DNA of 64,000 nt, from assembly GCF_048323675.1 (NCBI RefSeq), contig NZ_JBLWFK010000007.1:124001-188000 (forward strand). The letters run 5' to 3'. The translations under genes and the position numbers were made by a program. Source of the DNA: Mangrovimicrobium sp048323675. GTDB lineage: Bacteria > Pseudomonadota > Gammaproteobacteria > Pseudomonadales > Halieaceae. The notes under the pieces are model-generated. The model was not told the DNA's origin. It worked only from the letters and a program-made list of their open reading frames with translations, and ran no database searches. Of the stretch, positions 52,409 through 60,999 are shown in pieces; within the stretch, counting starts at the first letter, position 1, and each line of letters starts with the position of its first letter.

Positions 52409-52473
52409 CCAGGCACTGCGCGGCGGGCCAATGTCCCCGCCGGAGGCTGGTGTCGTCGATTGACTGTGCCTGG
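52409..52473. terminator. Nested hairpin between convergent OsmC-family gene and coq7
   Basis: An outer pair, CCAGGCAC (52409-52416) with GTGCCTGG (52466-52473), surrounds a perfect 7-bp inner stem, CGGCGGG (52421-52427) with CCCGCCG (52436-52442). Both arms sit between two convergent stop codons, so the structure could end transcripts from both sides. There is no T-run. Confidence 0.5.
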
Positions 52474-52504
52474 TAGGGCGGATTGTCAGCGCGGTGGCTG
52501 CTGC

Positions 52505-53149
52505 TCAGACGTGATAGCTGCTCTCGGTCATCAGCGTGGAAATCGCCGACATGGCGTCTTTTACCCCCGGTGAAAACTGCTTGCCCCCTGCCTCCAGCGC
52601 CTGGCGACCGTGGCGCTCTTCATCCTCCAGCATCTGCTGCACGATCAGCCGCGACTTGCGGTCATCCAGCGGCAGGTGCTTGAGGTGGGCGCGCAGGTGT
52701 TTGCACACGCGCTCCTCGGTGGCTGCGACAAACCCCAGGCTGACTTCGTCCCCGATGGCCCCGGCCACTGCGCCGAGGGCAAACGACAAGCCGTACCAGG
52801 CGGGGTTCAGCAGGCTGGGGCGACTGTCGAGTTCCCGCAGGCGCTCCCTGCACCATACCAGGTGGTCCACTTCCTCTGCGGCTGCCAGGCGCATTTCCTC
52901 GCGCACCGTTGGCAGGCGGGCGGTCAGTGCCTGTCCCTGGTAGAGGGCCTGGGCGCAGACTTCGCCGGTGTGGTTGACGCGCATCAGGCCCGCAGCGTGG
53001 CGTTTTTCTTCGTCCGAGAGACGGGCCTCGCTGTGGCCTTCGGAGGGTGAGGCGCGGCCCGCGCTGTGGCCGCGATTACTGATGGTGCGCATCACCGAGT
53101 CGGCCTCGGTGATCAGGCGGTCCAGCAATGACAGACTGCGCTTGCGCAT
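52505..53149 (-). CDS. coq7: 2-polyprenyl-3-methyl-6-methoxy-1,4-benzoquinone monooxygenase
   Basis: Diiron hydroxylase of the late ubiquinone pathway. The 214 residues have the ferritin-like motifs MRVNHTGEVCAQALYQGQ, EEVDHLVWCRERL, ATEERVCKHLRAHL and MLEDEERHGRQA, each with Glu or His iron ligands. The first 45 residues are a polar extension typical of the bacterial Coq7 form. It is 20 bp after purD on the same strand. Ubiquinone synthesis implies an aerobic respiratory organism. Confidence 0.95.
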   Translation of the reverse strand: MRKRSLSLLDRLITEADSVMRTISNRGHSAGRASPSEGHSEARLSDEEKRHAAGLMRVNHTGEVCAQALYQGQALTARLPTVREEMRLAAAEEVDHLVWCRERLRELDSRPSLLNPAWYGLSFALGAVAGAIGDEVSLGFVAATEERVCKHLRAHLKHLPLDDRKSRLIVQQMLEDEERHGRQALEAGGKQFSPGVKDAMSAISTLMTESSYHV

Positions 53150-53169
53150 GGGGCTTACCTGTATCGCGT

Positions 53170-54465
53170 TCAGTCCTGACTATAGCGCGCCAGGGCGCGC
53201 CAGCCAATGTCGCGGCGCAGGGTCACGCCCTCCCAGTGAATCCTGTCCGCGGCCGCGTAGCAGGCTTTTTGCGCGGCGGCGATATCCGCGCCGAGGGCGG
53301 TGACGCAGAGCACCCGGCCGCCACTGGTGACAACCTGTCCGTCCTGTTGCGCGGTGCCGGCGTGGAAGACCTTGATGTCCTCGCTGTCGACACCATCGAG
53401 GCCACTGATTACCGCTCCCTTGGTGTAGCTGTCGGGGTAGCCGCCGGCGGCGAGTACCACGCCGATAGCGCAGCGCTCGTCCCAGTCAGCGCTGGCGCTG
53501 TCGAGTTGGCCGTCCAGCGCGCTCTGGCACAGGGCTACCAGGTCGGACTGCAGGCGCAGCATGATCGGCTGCGTTTCCGGGTCGCCGAAGCGGCAGTTGT
53601 ACTCGATGACTTTGGGTTCACCGGCGGGGGAGACCATCAGTCCCGCGTAGAGGAAGCCGGTGTAGGCGTTGCCCTCGGCTGCCATGCCGCGCACGGTGGG
53701 CATGATGACTTCGTCCATGATGCGCTGGTAAACAGCGGGGTCTTCGTCCACCACCGGCGCCGGGGAATAGGCCCCCATGCCACCGGTGTTGGGGCCGGTA
53801 TCGCCCTCGCCGATGCGCTTGTGGTCCTGGCTGGTGGCCATTGGCAGCACGTGCTCGCCGTCCACCATGACAATAAAGCTGGCCTCTTCGCCTTCGAGGA
53901 ACTCCTCGATCACCACCCGGCAACCGGCGTCGCCGAAGGCGTTGCCGGCGAGCATGTCAGTCACCGCTGCTTCGGCCTGCTCCAGGGTCTCGGCGACAAT
54001 CACCCCCTTGCCCGCGGCCAGGCCATCGGCCTTGACCACGATCGGAGCGCCCTGTGCGCGCAGGTAGGCGAGGGCGGGCTCCAGTTCGGTGAAGTTGGCG
54101 TAGGCCGCGGTGGGAATGTTGTGGCGGGCGAGGAAGTCCTTGGTGAAGGCCTTGGAGCCCTCCAGTTGCGCCGCGCCCTTGCGCGGGCCGAAGCAGCGCA
54201 GGCCGCGCCCGGCGAAGTAATCCACCACGCCATCCACCAGCGGCGCTTCCGGGCCGACGATGGTCAGGCCGACATTGTTGGCTTCGGCGAAGTCCGCCAG
54301 TGCGGCGAAATCGCCGACCTCGATGGCCACGTTTTCCAGCCCCGCCTCGCGCGCGGTACCGGCGTTGCCGGGGGCGACAAACACCGTTTCAACATCCGCA
54401 GACTGCGCCGCTTTCCAGGCCAGTGCATGCTCGCGGCCGCCGCCGCCAATTACCAATACATTCAT
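53170..54465 (-). CDS. purD: Phosphoribosylamine-glycine ligase
   Basis: ATP-grasp enzyme for the second step of purine synthesis. The 431 residues show MNVLVIGGGGREHALAWKAA, FVAPGNAGTA, FTKDFLARHNIPTA, the ATP-loop IVVKADGLAAGKGVIVA, EEFLEGEEASFIVMVDG, DHKRIGEGDTGPNTGGMGAYSPAP (split) and EYNCRFGDPETQPIM. It begins 1 bp after the purH stop, so the two purine genes are read together. Confidence 0.97.
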   Translation of the reverse strand: MNVLVIGGGGREHALAWKAAQSADVETVFVAPGNAGTAREAGLENVAIEVGDFAALADFAEANNVGLTIVGPEAPLVDGVVDYFAGRGLRCFGPRKGAAQLEGSKAFTKDFLARHNIPTAAYANFTELEPALAYLRAQGAPIVVKADGLAAGKGVIVAETLEQAEAAVTDMLAGNAFGDAGCRVVIEEFLEGEEASFIVMVDGEHVLPMATSQDHKRIGEGDTGPNTGGMGAYSPAPVVDEDPAVYQRIMDEVIMPTVRGMAAEGNAYTGFLYAGLMVSPAGEPKVIEYNCRFGDPETQPIMLRLQSDLVALCQSALDGQLDSASADWDERCAIGVVLAAGGYPDSYTKGAVISGLDGVDSEDIKVFHAGTAQQDGQVVTSGGRVLCVTALGADIAAAQKACYAAADRIHWEGVTLRRDIGWRALARYSQD

Positions 54466-54466
54466 T

Positions 54467-56035
54467 TTAGTGTCTGAAATGCCTCATTCCGGTGAACACC
54501 ATCGCCATGCCGTGTTCGTCGGCGGCAGCGATGACTTCCTCGTCGCGGATCGATCCGCCCGGCTGGATGACCGCGGCAATGCCGCGCTCGCCGGCGCTGT
54601 CGATGCCGTCGCGGAAGGGGAAGAAGGCGTCGGATGCCATCACCGAACCCTTCACTTCCAGGCCCGCGTGTTCGGCCTTGATGGCCGCGATACGCGCGGA
54701 GTTGACGCGGCTCATCTGGCCGGCGCCCACGCCCACGGTCTGGCCGTTGCTGGCGTAGACGATGGCGTTTGACTTGACGAACTTGGCCACCTTCCAGGCG
54801 AACAGCAGGTCGCTCATCTGCTGGGCAGTGGGCTGTACCTTCGATACCACCTGCAGGTCGCCGGGGCCGACCATGCCGAGGTCGCGGTCCTGCACCAGCA
54901 GGCCGCCGTTGACCCGCTTGTAGTCCAGCGCCGCGCCGGGCGCAGTCCACTCGCCACAGGCCAGCAGGCGCACGTTCTTCTTTGCGGCGACCACGGCGAC
55001 GGCTTCTTCACTGACCGAAGGCGCGATGATGACCTCGACGAACTGGCGCTCGCAGATGGCCGCGGCGGTGGCTGCGTCGAGTTCGCGGTTGAAGGCAATG
55101 ATGCCGCCGAAAGCGGATTCCGGGTCGGTTTCGAAGGCCAGGTCGTAGGCCTTGCCGAGGTCGCCGGCAACCGCCACGCCGCAGGGGTTGGCGTGCTTGA
55201 CGATGACACAGGCGGGCTCGTCGAAATTCTTCACGCATTCCAGCGCGGCGTCGGTATCCGCCACGTTGTTGTAGGACAGTTCCTTGCCCTGCAGCTGTTT
55301 GGCGGTGGCGATGCCGGCCTCGGCGGGCTTGGCCTCCACGTAGAAGGCTGCCTTCTGGTGCGGGTTCTCGCCGTAGCGCATGTCCTGCGCCTTGATGAAC
55401 TGGGTGTTGAAGGTGCGCGGGAATTCCGCGGAGCCGCCGGGAACCTTGCGGCCGAAATAGTTGGCGATGGCGCCGTCGTAGGCCGCGGTGTGTTCGTAGG
55501 CCTTGATTGCCAGGTCGAAGCGGGTTTCCAGGGAGGTGGCGCCGTTGTTGGCCCGCAACTCCTCGAGCAGGGCGGCGTAGTCGCTGGCGTTAACCACGAT
55601 ATTGACGAAGCGATGGTTCTTGGCCGCGGCGCGCACCATGGTGGGTCCGCCGATATCGATGTTCTCGATCGCGTCCTCGAGGCTGCAATCGGGATTGGCG
55701 ACGGTGGCCTCGAAGGGGTAGAGGTTCACCACGACCATGTCGATGTAGTCGATGCCGTGTTCGCTGGCGACGGCGTCGTCCTGGCCGCGGCGACCGAGAA
55801 TACCGCCGTGGACCTTGGGGTGCAGGGTCTTGACCCGGCCGTCCATCATTTCCGGGAAGCCGGTGTACTCGGAAACCTCGGTGACCTCGAGGCCCTGTTC
55901 CTGCAGCAGCTTGTAGGTGCCGCCGGTGGAGAGCAGTTCCACGCCGAGTTCGCGCAGGCCGCTGGCGAATTCGACGATGCCGGATTTGTCGGAAACACTG
56001 ATCAGTGCGCGTTTGACGGTGACAGCTTCACTCAT
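54467..56035 (-). CDS. purH: Bifunctional AICAR formyltransferase / IMP cyclohydrolase
   Basis: Catalyses the last two steps to IMP. The 522-residue protein has the N-terminal cyclohydrolase (KRALISVSDKSGIVEFASGL, STGGTYKLL, DGRVKTLHPKVHGGIL, split) and the C-terminal formyltransferase with the catalytic Lys-His of VKHANPCGVAVA, SAFGGIIAFNREL and FFPFRDGIDSAGERGI. The ATG at 56033-56035 follows fis by 4 bp and gives the usual start MSEAVTVKR; the in-frame upstream ATG would add seven residues inside fis. Confidence 0.97.
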   Translation of the reverse strand: MSEAVTVKRALISVSDKSGIVEFASGLRELGVELLSTGGTYKLLQEQGLEVTEVSEYTGFPEMMDGRVKTLHPKVHGGILGRRGQDDAVASEHGIDYIDMVVVNLYPFEATVANPDCSLEDAIENIDIGGPTMVRAAAKNHRFVNIVVNASDYAALLEELRANNGATSLETRFDLAIKAYEHTAAYDGAIANYFGRKVPGGSAEFPRTFNTQFIKAQDMRYGENPHQKAAFYVEAKPAEAGIATAKQLQGKELSYNNVADTDAALECVKNFDEPACVIVKHANPCGVAVAGDLGKAYDLAFETDPESAFGGIIAFNRELDAATAAAICERQFVEVIIAPSVSEEAVAVVAAKKNVRLLACGEWTAPGAALDYKRVNGGLLVQDRDLGMVGPGDLQVVSKVQPTAQQMSDLLFAWKVAKFVKSNAIVYASNGQTVGVGAGQMSRVNSARIAAIKAEHAGLEVKGSVMASDAFFPFRDGIDSAGERGIAAVIQPGGSIRDEEVIAAADEHGMAMVFTGMRHFRH

Positions 56036-56039
56036 TGCC

Positions 56040-56354
56040 TTAGCCCTTCTTGCCAATCAGTCCGTACTGCTTGAGCTTCTTGCGCAGGGTGCCGCGGTTC
56101 AGCCCCAGCATGATCGAGGCCTTGGTCTGGTTGTTGCGGGTGTACTGCATGATTTCTTCCAGCAGCGGCGCTTCGACTTCCGCCAGAACCATCTGGTAGA
56201 CATCGGTGGAAAGCTGGCCGTCCAGTTCGGCCAGGTATTGCTGGACACATGCAGTTACTGCGTCGCGCAGACCTGACTGCGAGGTCATTGCGCCCTGTTC
56301 ATCGTTTGCGGCGGTGTCAGTGTCGAGGGGAGAGAGAGGTTCAGCTCTGGTCAT
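56040..56354 (-). CDS. fis: Nucleoid-associated DNA-bending protein Fis
   Basis: Growth-phase-dependent regulator of rRNA promoters, recombination and DNA architecture. The 104-residue protein has the Fis core LRDAVTACVQQYLAELDGQL, VYQMVLAEVEAPLLEEIMQYTRNNQTKASIMLGLNRGTLRKKLKQYGL (in parts), with the C-terminal helix-turn-helix. The ATG (56352-56354) overlaps the dusB stop by 4 bp, and AAGGAG lies upstream within dusB. The dusB-fis order is conserved in gammaproteobacteria. A longer frame continues upstream in this phase but is antiparallel noise over dusB. Confidence 0.96.
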   Translation of the reverse strand: MTRAEPLSPLDTDTAANDEQGAMTSQSGLRDAVTACVQQYLAELDGQLSTDVYQMVLAEVEAPLLEEIMQYTRNNQTKASIMLGLNRGTLRKKLKQYGLIGKKG

Positions 56355-57334
56355 GCTGCGAGCTCCTTGTACGGTGCAGTCTGTAGTAGTGAGTTGAGAA
56401 ATTCGAGTTGTGCCGCCGGCAGTTCCAACTGGTTGAACTGGCTGCGGTGGTCGCCGAAGGCGGCGTGGTCCTGCAGGTACCAGCCGACGTGCTTGCGGGC
56501 GATGCGCGGGCCCATCACCTCGCCATAGAACGCATACAGCGCCAGCAGGTGGCGGTGCAGGATGGCGTGTTGTTGCTCCGCCGTGGGTTCGACCACCGGC
56601 CGTCCGGCGAGGTGATCGGCCACCTGGCCGCAGAGCCAAGGGCGGCCCTGGGCGGCGCGGCCGATCATGATCCCGGCGGCGCCGGTGTGGGCCAGTACCC
56701 GGGCGGCCTTTGCCGGCGAGTCGATATCGCCGTTGGCGAATACCGGGATCGAGGTGGCGGCGACGATTTCGGCGATGGTGTCGTATTCGGCCGCGCCGTT
56801 GAACTTGCAGGCCCGGGTACGCCCGTGCACCGCCAGCGCGGCAATACCGCTGTCTTCGGCGATGCGGGCGATATCGATACCATTGCGCGCATCCGGCGCG
56901 CTGCCGGTGCGAATCTTCAGGGTGACCGGAACATCCACGGCGCCGACCACCGCGCGGAGAATATCCCCGACCAGCCAGGGGTCGGCGAGCAGCGCGGAAC
57001 CGGCGGCCTTGCGGCACACTTTTTTTGCCGGGCAGCCCATGTTGATGTCGATGATCTGGGCGCCCTGTTCGGCGTTGTATCTGGCGGCTTCGGCCATGCG
57101 GGCGGGTTCGTTGCCGGCGATCTGGATGGAGCGCGGCTCCACCTCGCTGTCGTGCACGCTGCGCTGTTCACTCTTGCGTGAACCGCGCAGCGAAGGGTCG
57201 GACGAGATCATTTCGGAAACCACCAGCCCAGCGCCCATCTCGGCGCACAGGCGCCTGAAGGGCAGGTCGGTTACCCCCGCCATGGGGGCCAGAGCCACCG
57301 GATTGCGCAATTTGTAGGGGCCTATTTGCGGCAT
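56351..57334 (-). CDS. dusB: tRNA-dihydrouridine synthase B
   Basis: FMN enzyme that reduces uridine to dihydrouridine in tRNA, at U17 in E. coli DusB. The 327 residues show the start IGPYKLRNPVALAPMAGVTDLPFRRL (split), the catalytic-Cys loop DINMGCPAKKVCRKAAGSALL, VTLKIRTG, LAVHGRTRACKFNG, VFANGDIDSP and GIMIGRAAQGRPW. It starts the dusB-fis-purH-purD-coq7 run. On the minus strand a -10-like TAGAAT at 57374-57379 is followed by a GC-rich discriminator, similar to growth-rate-controlled fis promoters, but the -35 is poor. Confidence 0.96.
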   Translation of the reverse strand: MPQIGPYKLRNPVALAPMAGVTDLPFRRLCAEMGAGLVVSEMISSDPSLRGSRKSEQRSVHDSEVEPRSIQIAGNEPARMAEAARYNAEQGAQIIDINMGCPAKKVCRKAAGSALLADPWLVGDILRAVVGAVDVPVTLKIRTGSAPDARNGIDIARIAEDSGIAALAVHGRTRACKFNGAAEYDTIAEIVAATSIPVFANGDIDSPAKAARVLAHTGAAGIMIGRAAQGRPWLCGQVADHLAGRPVVEPTAEQQHAILHRHLLALYAFYGEVMGPRIARKHVGWYLQDHAAFGDHRSQFNQLELPAAQLEFLNSLLQTAPYKELAA

Positions 57335-57518
57335 TGTCGTCCGGGGTCGGAATGGGTGCGAAAAAGAGGCGGTATTCTACTCCCCTGACTCCGGGCGGGG
57401 AAGGACGGTTGGACAAAAAGCGGCCAACATTTTTCCCTGTACGGGGGGCGCCGGCGGATTTACGGCGCGGGGTGGCGGGAATGGCGCTGTCAGCGGAAGC
57501 GTCGGTGCCGGTCCGGCC

Positions 57519-58409
57519 TCATTGCGTCAATTGACCGCGCAGGCAGACCCAGCCCTCGTGCTGGCCGGCTATGTGCAGTGCGATGTGCGGCGCGTAATGG
57601 GCGATCATCGCCGGCGCCTGGGTGTCGAGCAGGCCGGACAGCAGTAGGGTGCCCTTCGGTGCGAGCAATTCCAGCAGCGTAGCGGACAGCTCCATCAGCG
57701 GGCCGGCAAGTATGTTGGCGATAACTACGCCGGAGCGACCCTGCCAGTCCGGCATCGCATACTGGCCCGGCAGGGCCAGTTCGAACTGCGCGTCGGCAAT
57801 GCCGTTGCGGGTGGCGTTGTCGCGGCTGGCGATCAGCGCCTGGGGGTCGTTGTCCACGCCGAGGGCGTGGGCGGCGCCGAGCTTGAGCGCAGCGACCGCG
57901 AGGATGCCCGAGCCGCAGCCGTAGTCGACTAAAGTCAGCCCGGTGAGGTCCATGCTATCGAGCTCGGCCAGGCACAGGGCGGTGGTCGGGTGCGTGCCGG
58001 TGCCGAAGGCGAGGCCGGGATCGAGCAGCAGGTTTACCGCGTTCGGCTCCGGCGGTTCCAGCCAGCTCGGGCAGACCCACAGCCGGCTTCCGAACTGCAT
58101 CGGCTGGTAGTGCTGGATCCACTCCCGCTCCCAGTCGCGGTCCTCGAGAATTTCCACCCGGTAACTGCCCTGGGCGAGTACATCCTCTGGCAGGTAGCCG
58201 AGGACTTCGCCCATGTCAGCGTCGGCCGGGTAGAGGCCGGTGAGGCGGGTCTGGTTCCACAGGGGCGTCTCGCCGACGCCGGGTTCGAGCACCGGCTGGT
58301 CGGCGTTATCTTCCAGGGTGACCGCGACAGCGCCGCTCGCCAGCAGCAGGTCTTCCAGCTCCCCGGCGCTGGCAGGATCGGTGTCGAGTCGCAGCTGTAC
58401 CCAGGTCAA
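57519..58409 (-). CDS. prmA: Ribosomal protein L11 methyltransferase
   Basis: Trimethylates amino groups of ribosomal protein L11. The 296 residues have the N-terminal L11-binding domain (MTWVQLRLDTDPASAGELED), an inter-domain DWEREWIQHYQPMQFG, LLLDPGLAFGTGTHPTTALCL (the family signature), motif I LVDYGCGSGILAVAALKLGA and the NILAGPL active-site motif. It starts 1 bp after accC stops, so the two are translated in tandem. The 184 bp after its stop contain the dusB promoter region and nothing else that I recognise. Confidence 0.96.
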   Translation of the reverse strand: MTWVQLRLDTDPASAGELEDLLLASGAVAVTLEDNADQPVLEPGVGETPLWNQTRLTGLYPADADMGEVLGYLPEDVLAQGSYRVEILEDRDWEREWIQHYQPMQFGSRLWVCPSWLEPPEPNAVNLLLDPGLAFGTGTHPTTALCLAELDSMDLTGLTLVDYGCGSGILAVAALKLGAAHALGVDNDPQALIASRDNATRNGIADAQFELALPGQYAMPDWQGRSGVVIANILAGPLMELSATLLELLAPKGTLLLSGLLDTQAPAMIAHYAPHIALHIAGQHEGWVCLRGQLTQ

Positions 58410-58410
58410 T

Positions 58411-59757
58411 TCAGATACCCAGCTTGCGTTCGAGGTAGTGAATGCTCACACCGCCGGCCTGGAAGGCGGCGTCGCGGGTCAGTTCCCGGTGCAGTGGGGT
58501 ATTGGTGCGAATGCCCTCGACCACCAACTCGTCGAGTGCCTGGCGCATGCGGGCGAGGGCGCACTCACGACTCTCGCCAAAGCTGATCACCTTGGCGATC
58601 AGCGAATCGTAGAACGGCGGAACGGTATAGCCGTCGTAGATGTGCGAGTCCACCCGGATGCCCAGTCCGCCGGGCGCGTGGAAGGTGGTGATCTTGCCCG
58701 GTGAGGGCAGGAAGGTGCGCGGGTCCTCGGCGTTGATCCGGCACTCGAAGGCGTGGCCGCGGAACTCGATGTCTTCCTGTCTGACCGACAGGGGCATTCC
58801 CGAGGCGATGCGCAGCTGTTCCTTGACGATGTCGAAGCTGGTGATCATCTCGGTGACCGGGTGCTCTACCTGGACCCGGGTGTTCATCTCGATGAAGTAG
58901 AAGCCGCCGTCCTCGTAGAGGAACTCGAAGGTGCCGGCGCCGCGGTAACCGATGTCGATGCAGGCCTGGACGCAGGCTTCGGCGACCTGGTTGCGCAGGT
59001 CATCCGGAATGCCGGGCGCGGGGGCCTCCTCGAGAATTTTCTGGTGCCGCCGCTGCAGGGAGCAGTCGCGGTCGCCGAGGTGAATGGCGTTGCCCTGGCC
59101 GTCCGCCAGCACCTGGATTTCCACGTGCCGTGGCTTCTGCAGGAATTTCTCCATGTACACCACGTCAGAGCCAAAGGCCGCCGCGGCTTCGGACTGGGTG
59201 ACATGGACCGCTGGCAGCAGCGCGGCCTCGGTGTGGACCACGCGCATGCCCCGGCCGCCGCCACCCGCGGAGGCCTTGATGATCACCGGGTAGCCGATGT
59301 CGCGGGCGGTGGCGAGAATCTCGTCGGGCTCGCTGCTGAGGGCGCCATCGGAGCCCGGCACGGTGGGCACGCCGGCCTTCTTCATGGCGTCCTTGGCGGA
59401 GACCTTGTCGCCCATCAGGCGGATGGTCTCGGCTTTCGGCCCGATAAAGGTGAAGCCGCTGTTTTCCACCTGCTCGGCAAAGTCGGCGTTCTCGGCGAGA
59501 AAACCGTAACCGGGGTGGATGGCTGAGGTGTCGGTCACTTCCGCCGCGCTGATGATCGCGGGGACGTTCAGGTAACTGTCCTTGGAGGGCGGCGGGCCGA
59601 TGCACACGGACTCGTCGGCGAGACGCACATGCATCAGGTCGGCGTCCGCGGTGGAGTGAACGGCGACGGTCCTGATGTCCAGTTCCTTGCAGGCCCGCAG
59701 TACACGCAGGGCGATTTCGCCGCGATTGGCGATAAGTACCTTGTCCAGAATGGGCAT
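58411..59757 (-). CDS. accC: Acetyl-CoA carboxylase, biotin carboxylase subunit
   Basis: Carboxylates the biotin carried by AccB, the first half-reaction of fatty acid synthesis. The 448 residues show KVLIANRGEIALRVLRACKEL, IHPGYGFLAENADFAEQ, the glycine-rich ATP loop IIKASAGGGGRGMRVV, EKFLQKPRHVEIQVLAD, LGDRDCSLQRRHQKILEEAPAP (split) and FIEMNTRVQVEHPVTEMI. It is 27 bp after accB in the aroQ-accB-accC-prmA unit. Confidence 0.98.
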   Translation of the reverse strand: MPILDKVLIANRGEIALRVLRACKELDIRTVAVHSTADADLMHVRLADESVCIGPPPSKDSYLNVPAIISAAEVTDTSAIHPGYGFLAENADFAEQVENSGFTFIGPKAETIRLMGDKVSAKDAMKKAGVPTVPGSDGALSSEPDEILATARDIGYPVIIKASAGGGGRGMRVVHTEAALLPAVHVTQSEAAAAFGSDVVYMEKFLQKPRHVEIQVLADGQGNAIHLGDRDCSLQRRHQKILEEAPAPGIPDDLRNQVAEACVQACIDIGYRGAGTFEFLYEDGGFYFIEMNTRVQVEHPVTEMITSFDIVKEQLRIASGMPLSVRQEDIEFRGHAFECRINAEDPRTFLPSPGKITTFHAPGGLGIRVDSHIYDGYTVPPFYDSLIAKVISFGESRECALARMRQALDELVVEGIRTNTPLHRELTRDAAFQAGGVSIHYLERKLGI

Positions 59758-59784
59758 GTTGCTGTCCTTTTAGGGCGCGTTGCC

Positions 59785-60246
59785 CTAGACGATGGAAAAC
59801 AGGGGTTGGTCGAACTCGACGGGTTCACCGTTCTCCACATGGAACGCCTGCAGGGTGCCGGCCTTGTCCGCCTCGATCTGGTTCATCATCTTCATCGCCT
59901 CGACGATGCAGATAACGTCCCCTACCTTGACCGTCTGCCCCTCTTCGGCAAAGGGCGGCGAGGTCGGGGAAGGCGAGCGATAGAAGGTGCCGACCATGGG
60001 TGATTTGACCTGGTGCCCGGAGGGCTGGGGGGCGCTCTCCACCGCGGGAGCCGGTGCGGCTGGAGCCGCGGCTACCGGGGCTGGCGGCGGTGGCGGCGCA
60101 TAGGCCGGCATCAGCGGTGGCGGATAGGCGGCGGCCGCGCTGTTGCGACTGATGCGCACGGATTCCTCGCCTTCCTTGATTTCAATTTCGTCGATGTTCG
60201 ACTCCTCAAGGAGTTCGATCAGCTTCTTAACCTTGCGAATATCCAT
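59785..60246 (-). CDS. accB: Biotin carboxyl carrier protein of acetyl-CoA carboxylase
   Basis: Carries the biotin that is carboxylated by AccC. The 153-residue protein has an N-terminal helical part (MDIRKVKKLIELLEES), an Ala/Pro-rich flexible linker (about 37-78) and a C-terminal biotinyl domain. The biotin attachment site is K119 in VEAMKMMNQI, and the 'thumb' loop found in acetyl-CoA carboxylase forms is at SPSPTSPPFAEEG. It is 23 bp after aroQ and 27 bp before accC. Confidence 0.97.
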   Translation of the reverse strand: MDIRKVKKLIELLEESNIDEIEIKEGEESVRISRNSAAAAYPPPLMPAYAPPPPPAPVAAAPAAPAPAVESAPQPSGHQVKSPMVGTFYRSPSPTSPPFAEEGQTVKVGDVICIVEAMKMMNQIEADKAGTLQAFHVENGEPVEFDQPLFSIV

Positions 60247-60269
60247 GTTGGACGTTCCTCAGCCGGGTT

Positions 60270-60713
60270 TCAGGTGTTTTCGAGGTGCTTCAGGGCTGCC
60301 TGCAGCCCCAGTTCGTAGCCCTGGGGGCCAAGGCCACAGATGACCCCCCGGGCGATATCAGAAAAGTAGGAGTGCCGGCGGAAGGCTTCCCGCGCGTGCA
60401 CATTGGACAGGTGAATTTCAATGAAGGGGATTTGCACCGCGGCCAGGGCGTCGCGCAGGGCAACGCTGGTGTGGGTGAAGGCCGCCGGGTTGATCAGGAT
60501 GAAATTCACACCCTCGTGGCGCGCGTCCTGGACGCGCTCCACCAGTTCGTACTCCGCGTTGCTCTGCACGTAGAGCAGGTGGTGGCCGCGATCGCGGGCG
60601 TACTGCTCCAGTTGCTGGTTGATCTGGGCCAGGGTGGTACTGCCGTAAATCTCGGGCTCACGTTCGCCCAGCAGGTTCAGGTTGGGGCCGTGGAGAACGA
60701 GTATTGTCGCCAT
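60270..60713 (-). CDS. aroQ: 3-dehydroquinate dehydratase, type II
   Basis: Shikimate-pathway enzyme that removes water from 3-dehydroquinate. The 147 residues show the type II marks VLHGPNLNLLGEREPEIYG with the catalytic Tyr, QSNAEYELVERVQDA, INPAAFTHTSVALRDAL and EIHLSNVHAREAFRRHS. It starts the aroQ-accB-accC-prmA unit, the usual arrangement in pseudomonads and relatives. The 286 bp upstream are AT-rich and probably carry the promoter; no clear -35/-10 pair was singled out. Confidence 0.97.
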   Translation of the reverse strand: MATILVLHGPNLNLLGEREPEIYGSTTLAQINQQLEQYARDRGHHLLYVQSNAEYELVERVQDARHEGVNFILINPAAFTHTSVALRDALAAVQIPFIEIHLSNVHAREAFRRHSYFSDIARGVICGLGPQGYELGLQAALKHLENT

Positions 60714-60999
60714 TATTCTGGTGCTCCCTGGGGCAGCGTACTATGGGAACCAGTGTGGCTGAAAGGGGCGCATCTGTCTACATAACTGCGCAACTTTTTA
60801 GATGATGTCGACATTTAGCGACTTTATTGCGCCACTTATGAAGTTTTACGAAGTTGCAGGTATCTTCGGGGAAATTCTGCGCTGTTTCGGGGCTGATGGG
60901 TTAAATTCTTCCAAAATCCATAATTATGCAGATATATTGCCGGTTAATGCATTTAATTTCTAAAATCAGGTTTGTGTACCCGCAATCTCCGGCACCGAA

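Noticed and set aside
56355..57017. Long upstream extension of the fis frame
   Set aside because: It runs inside dusB in another phase. The ATG at 56352-56354 with AAGGAG and the 4-bp overlap gives a normal Fis.
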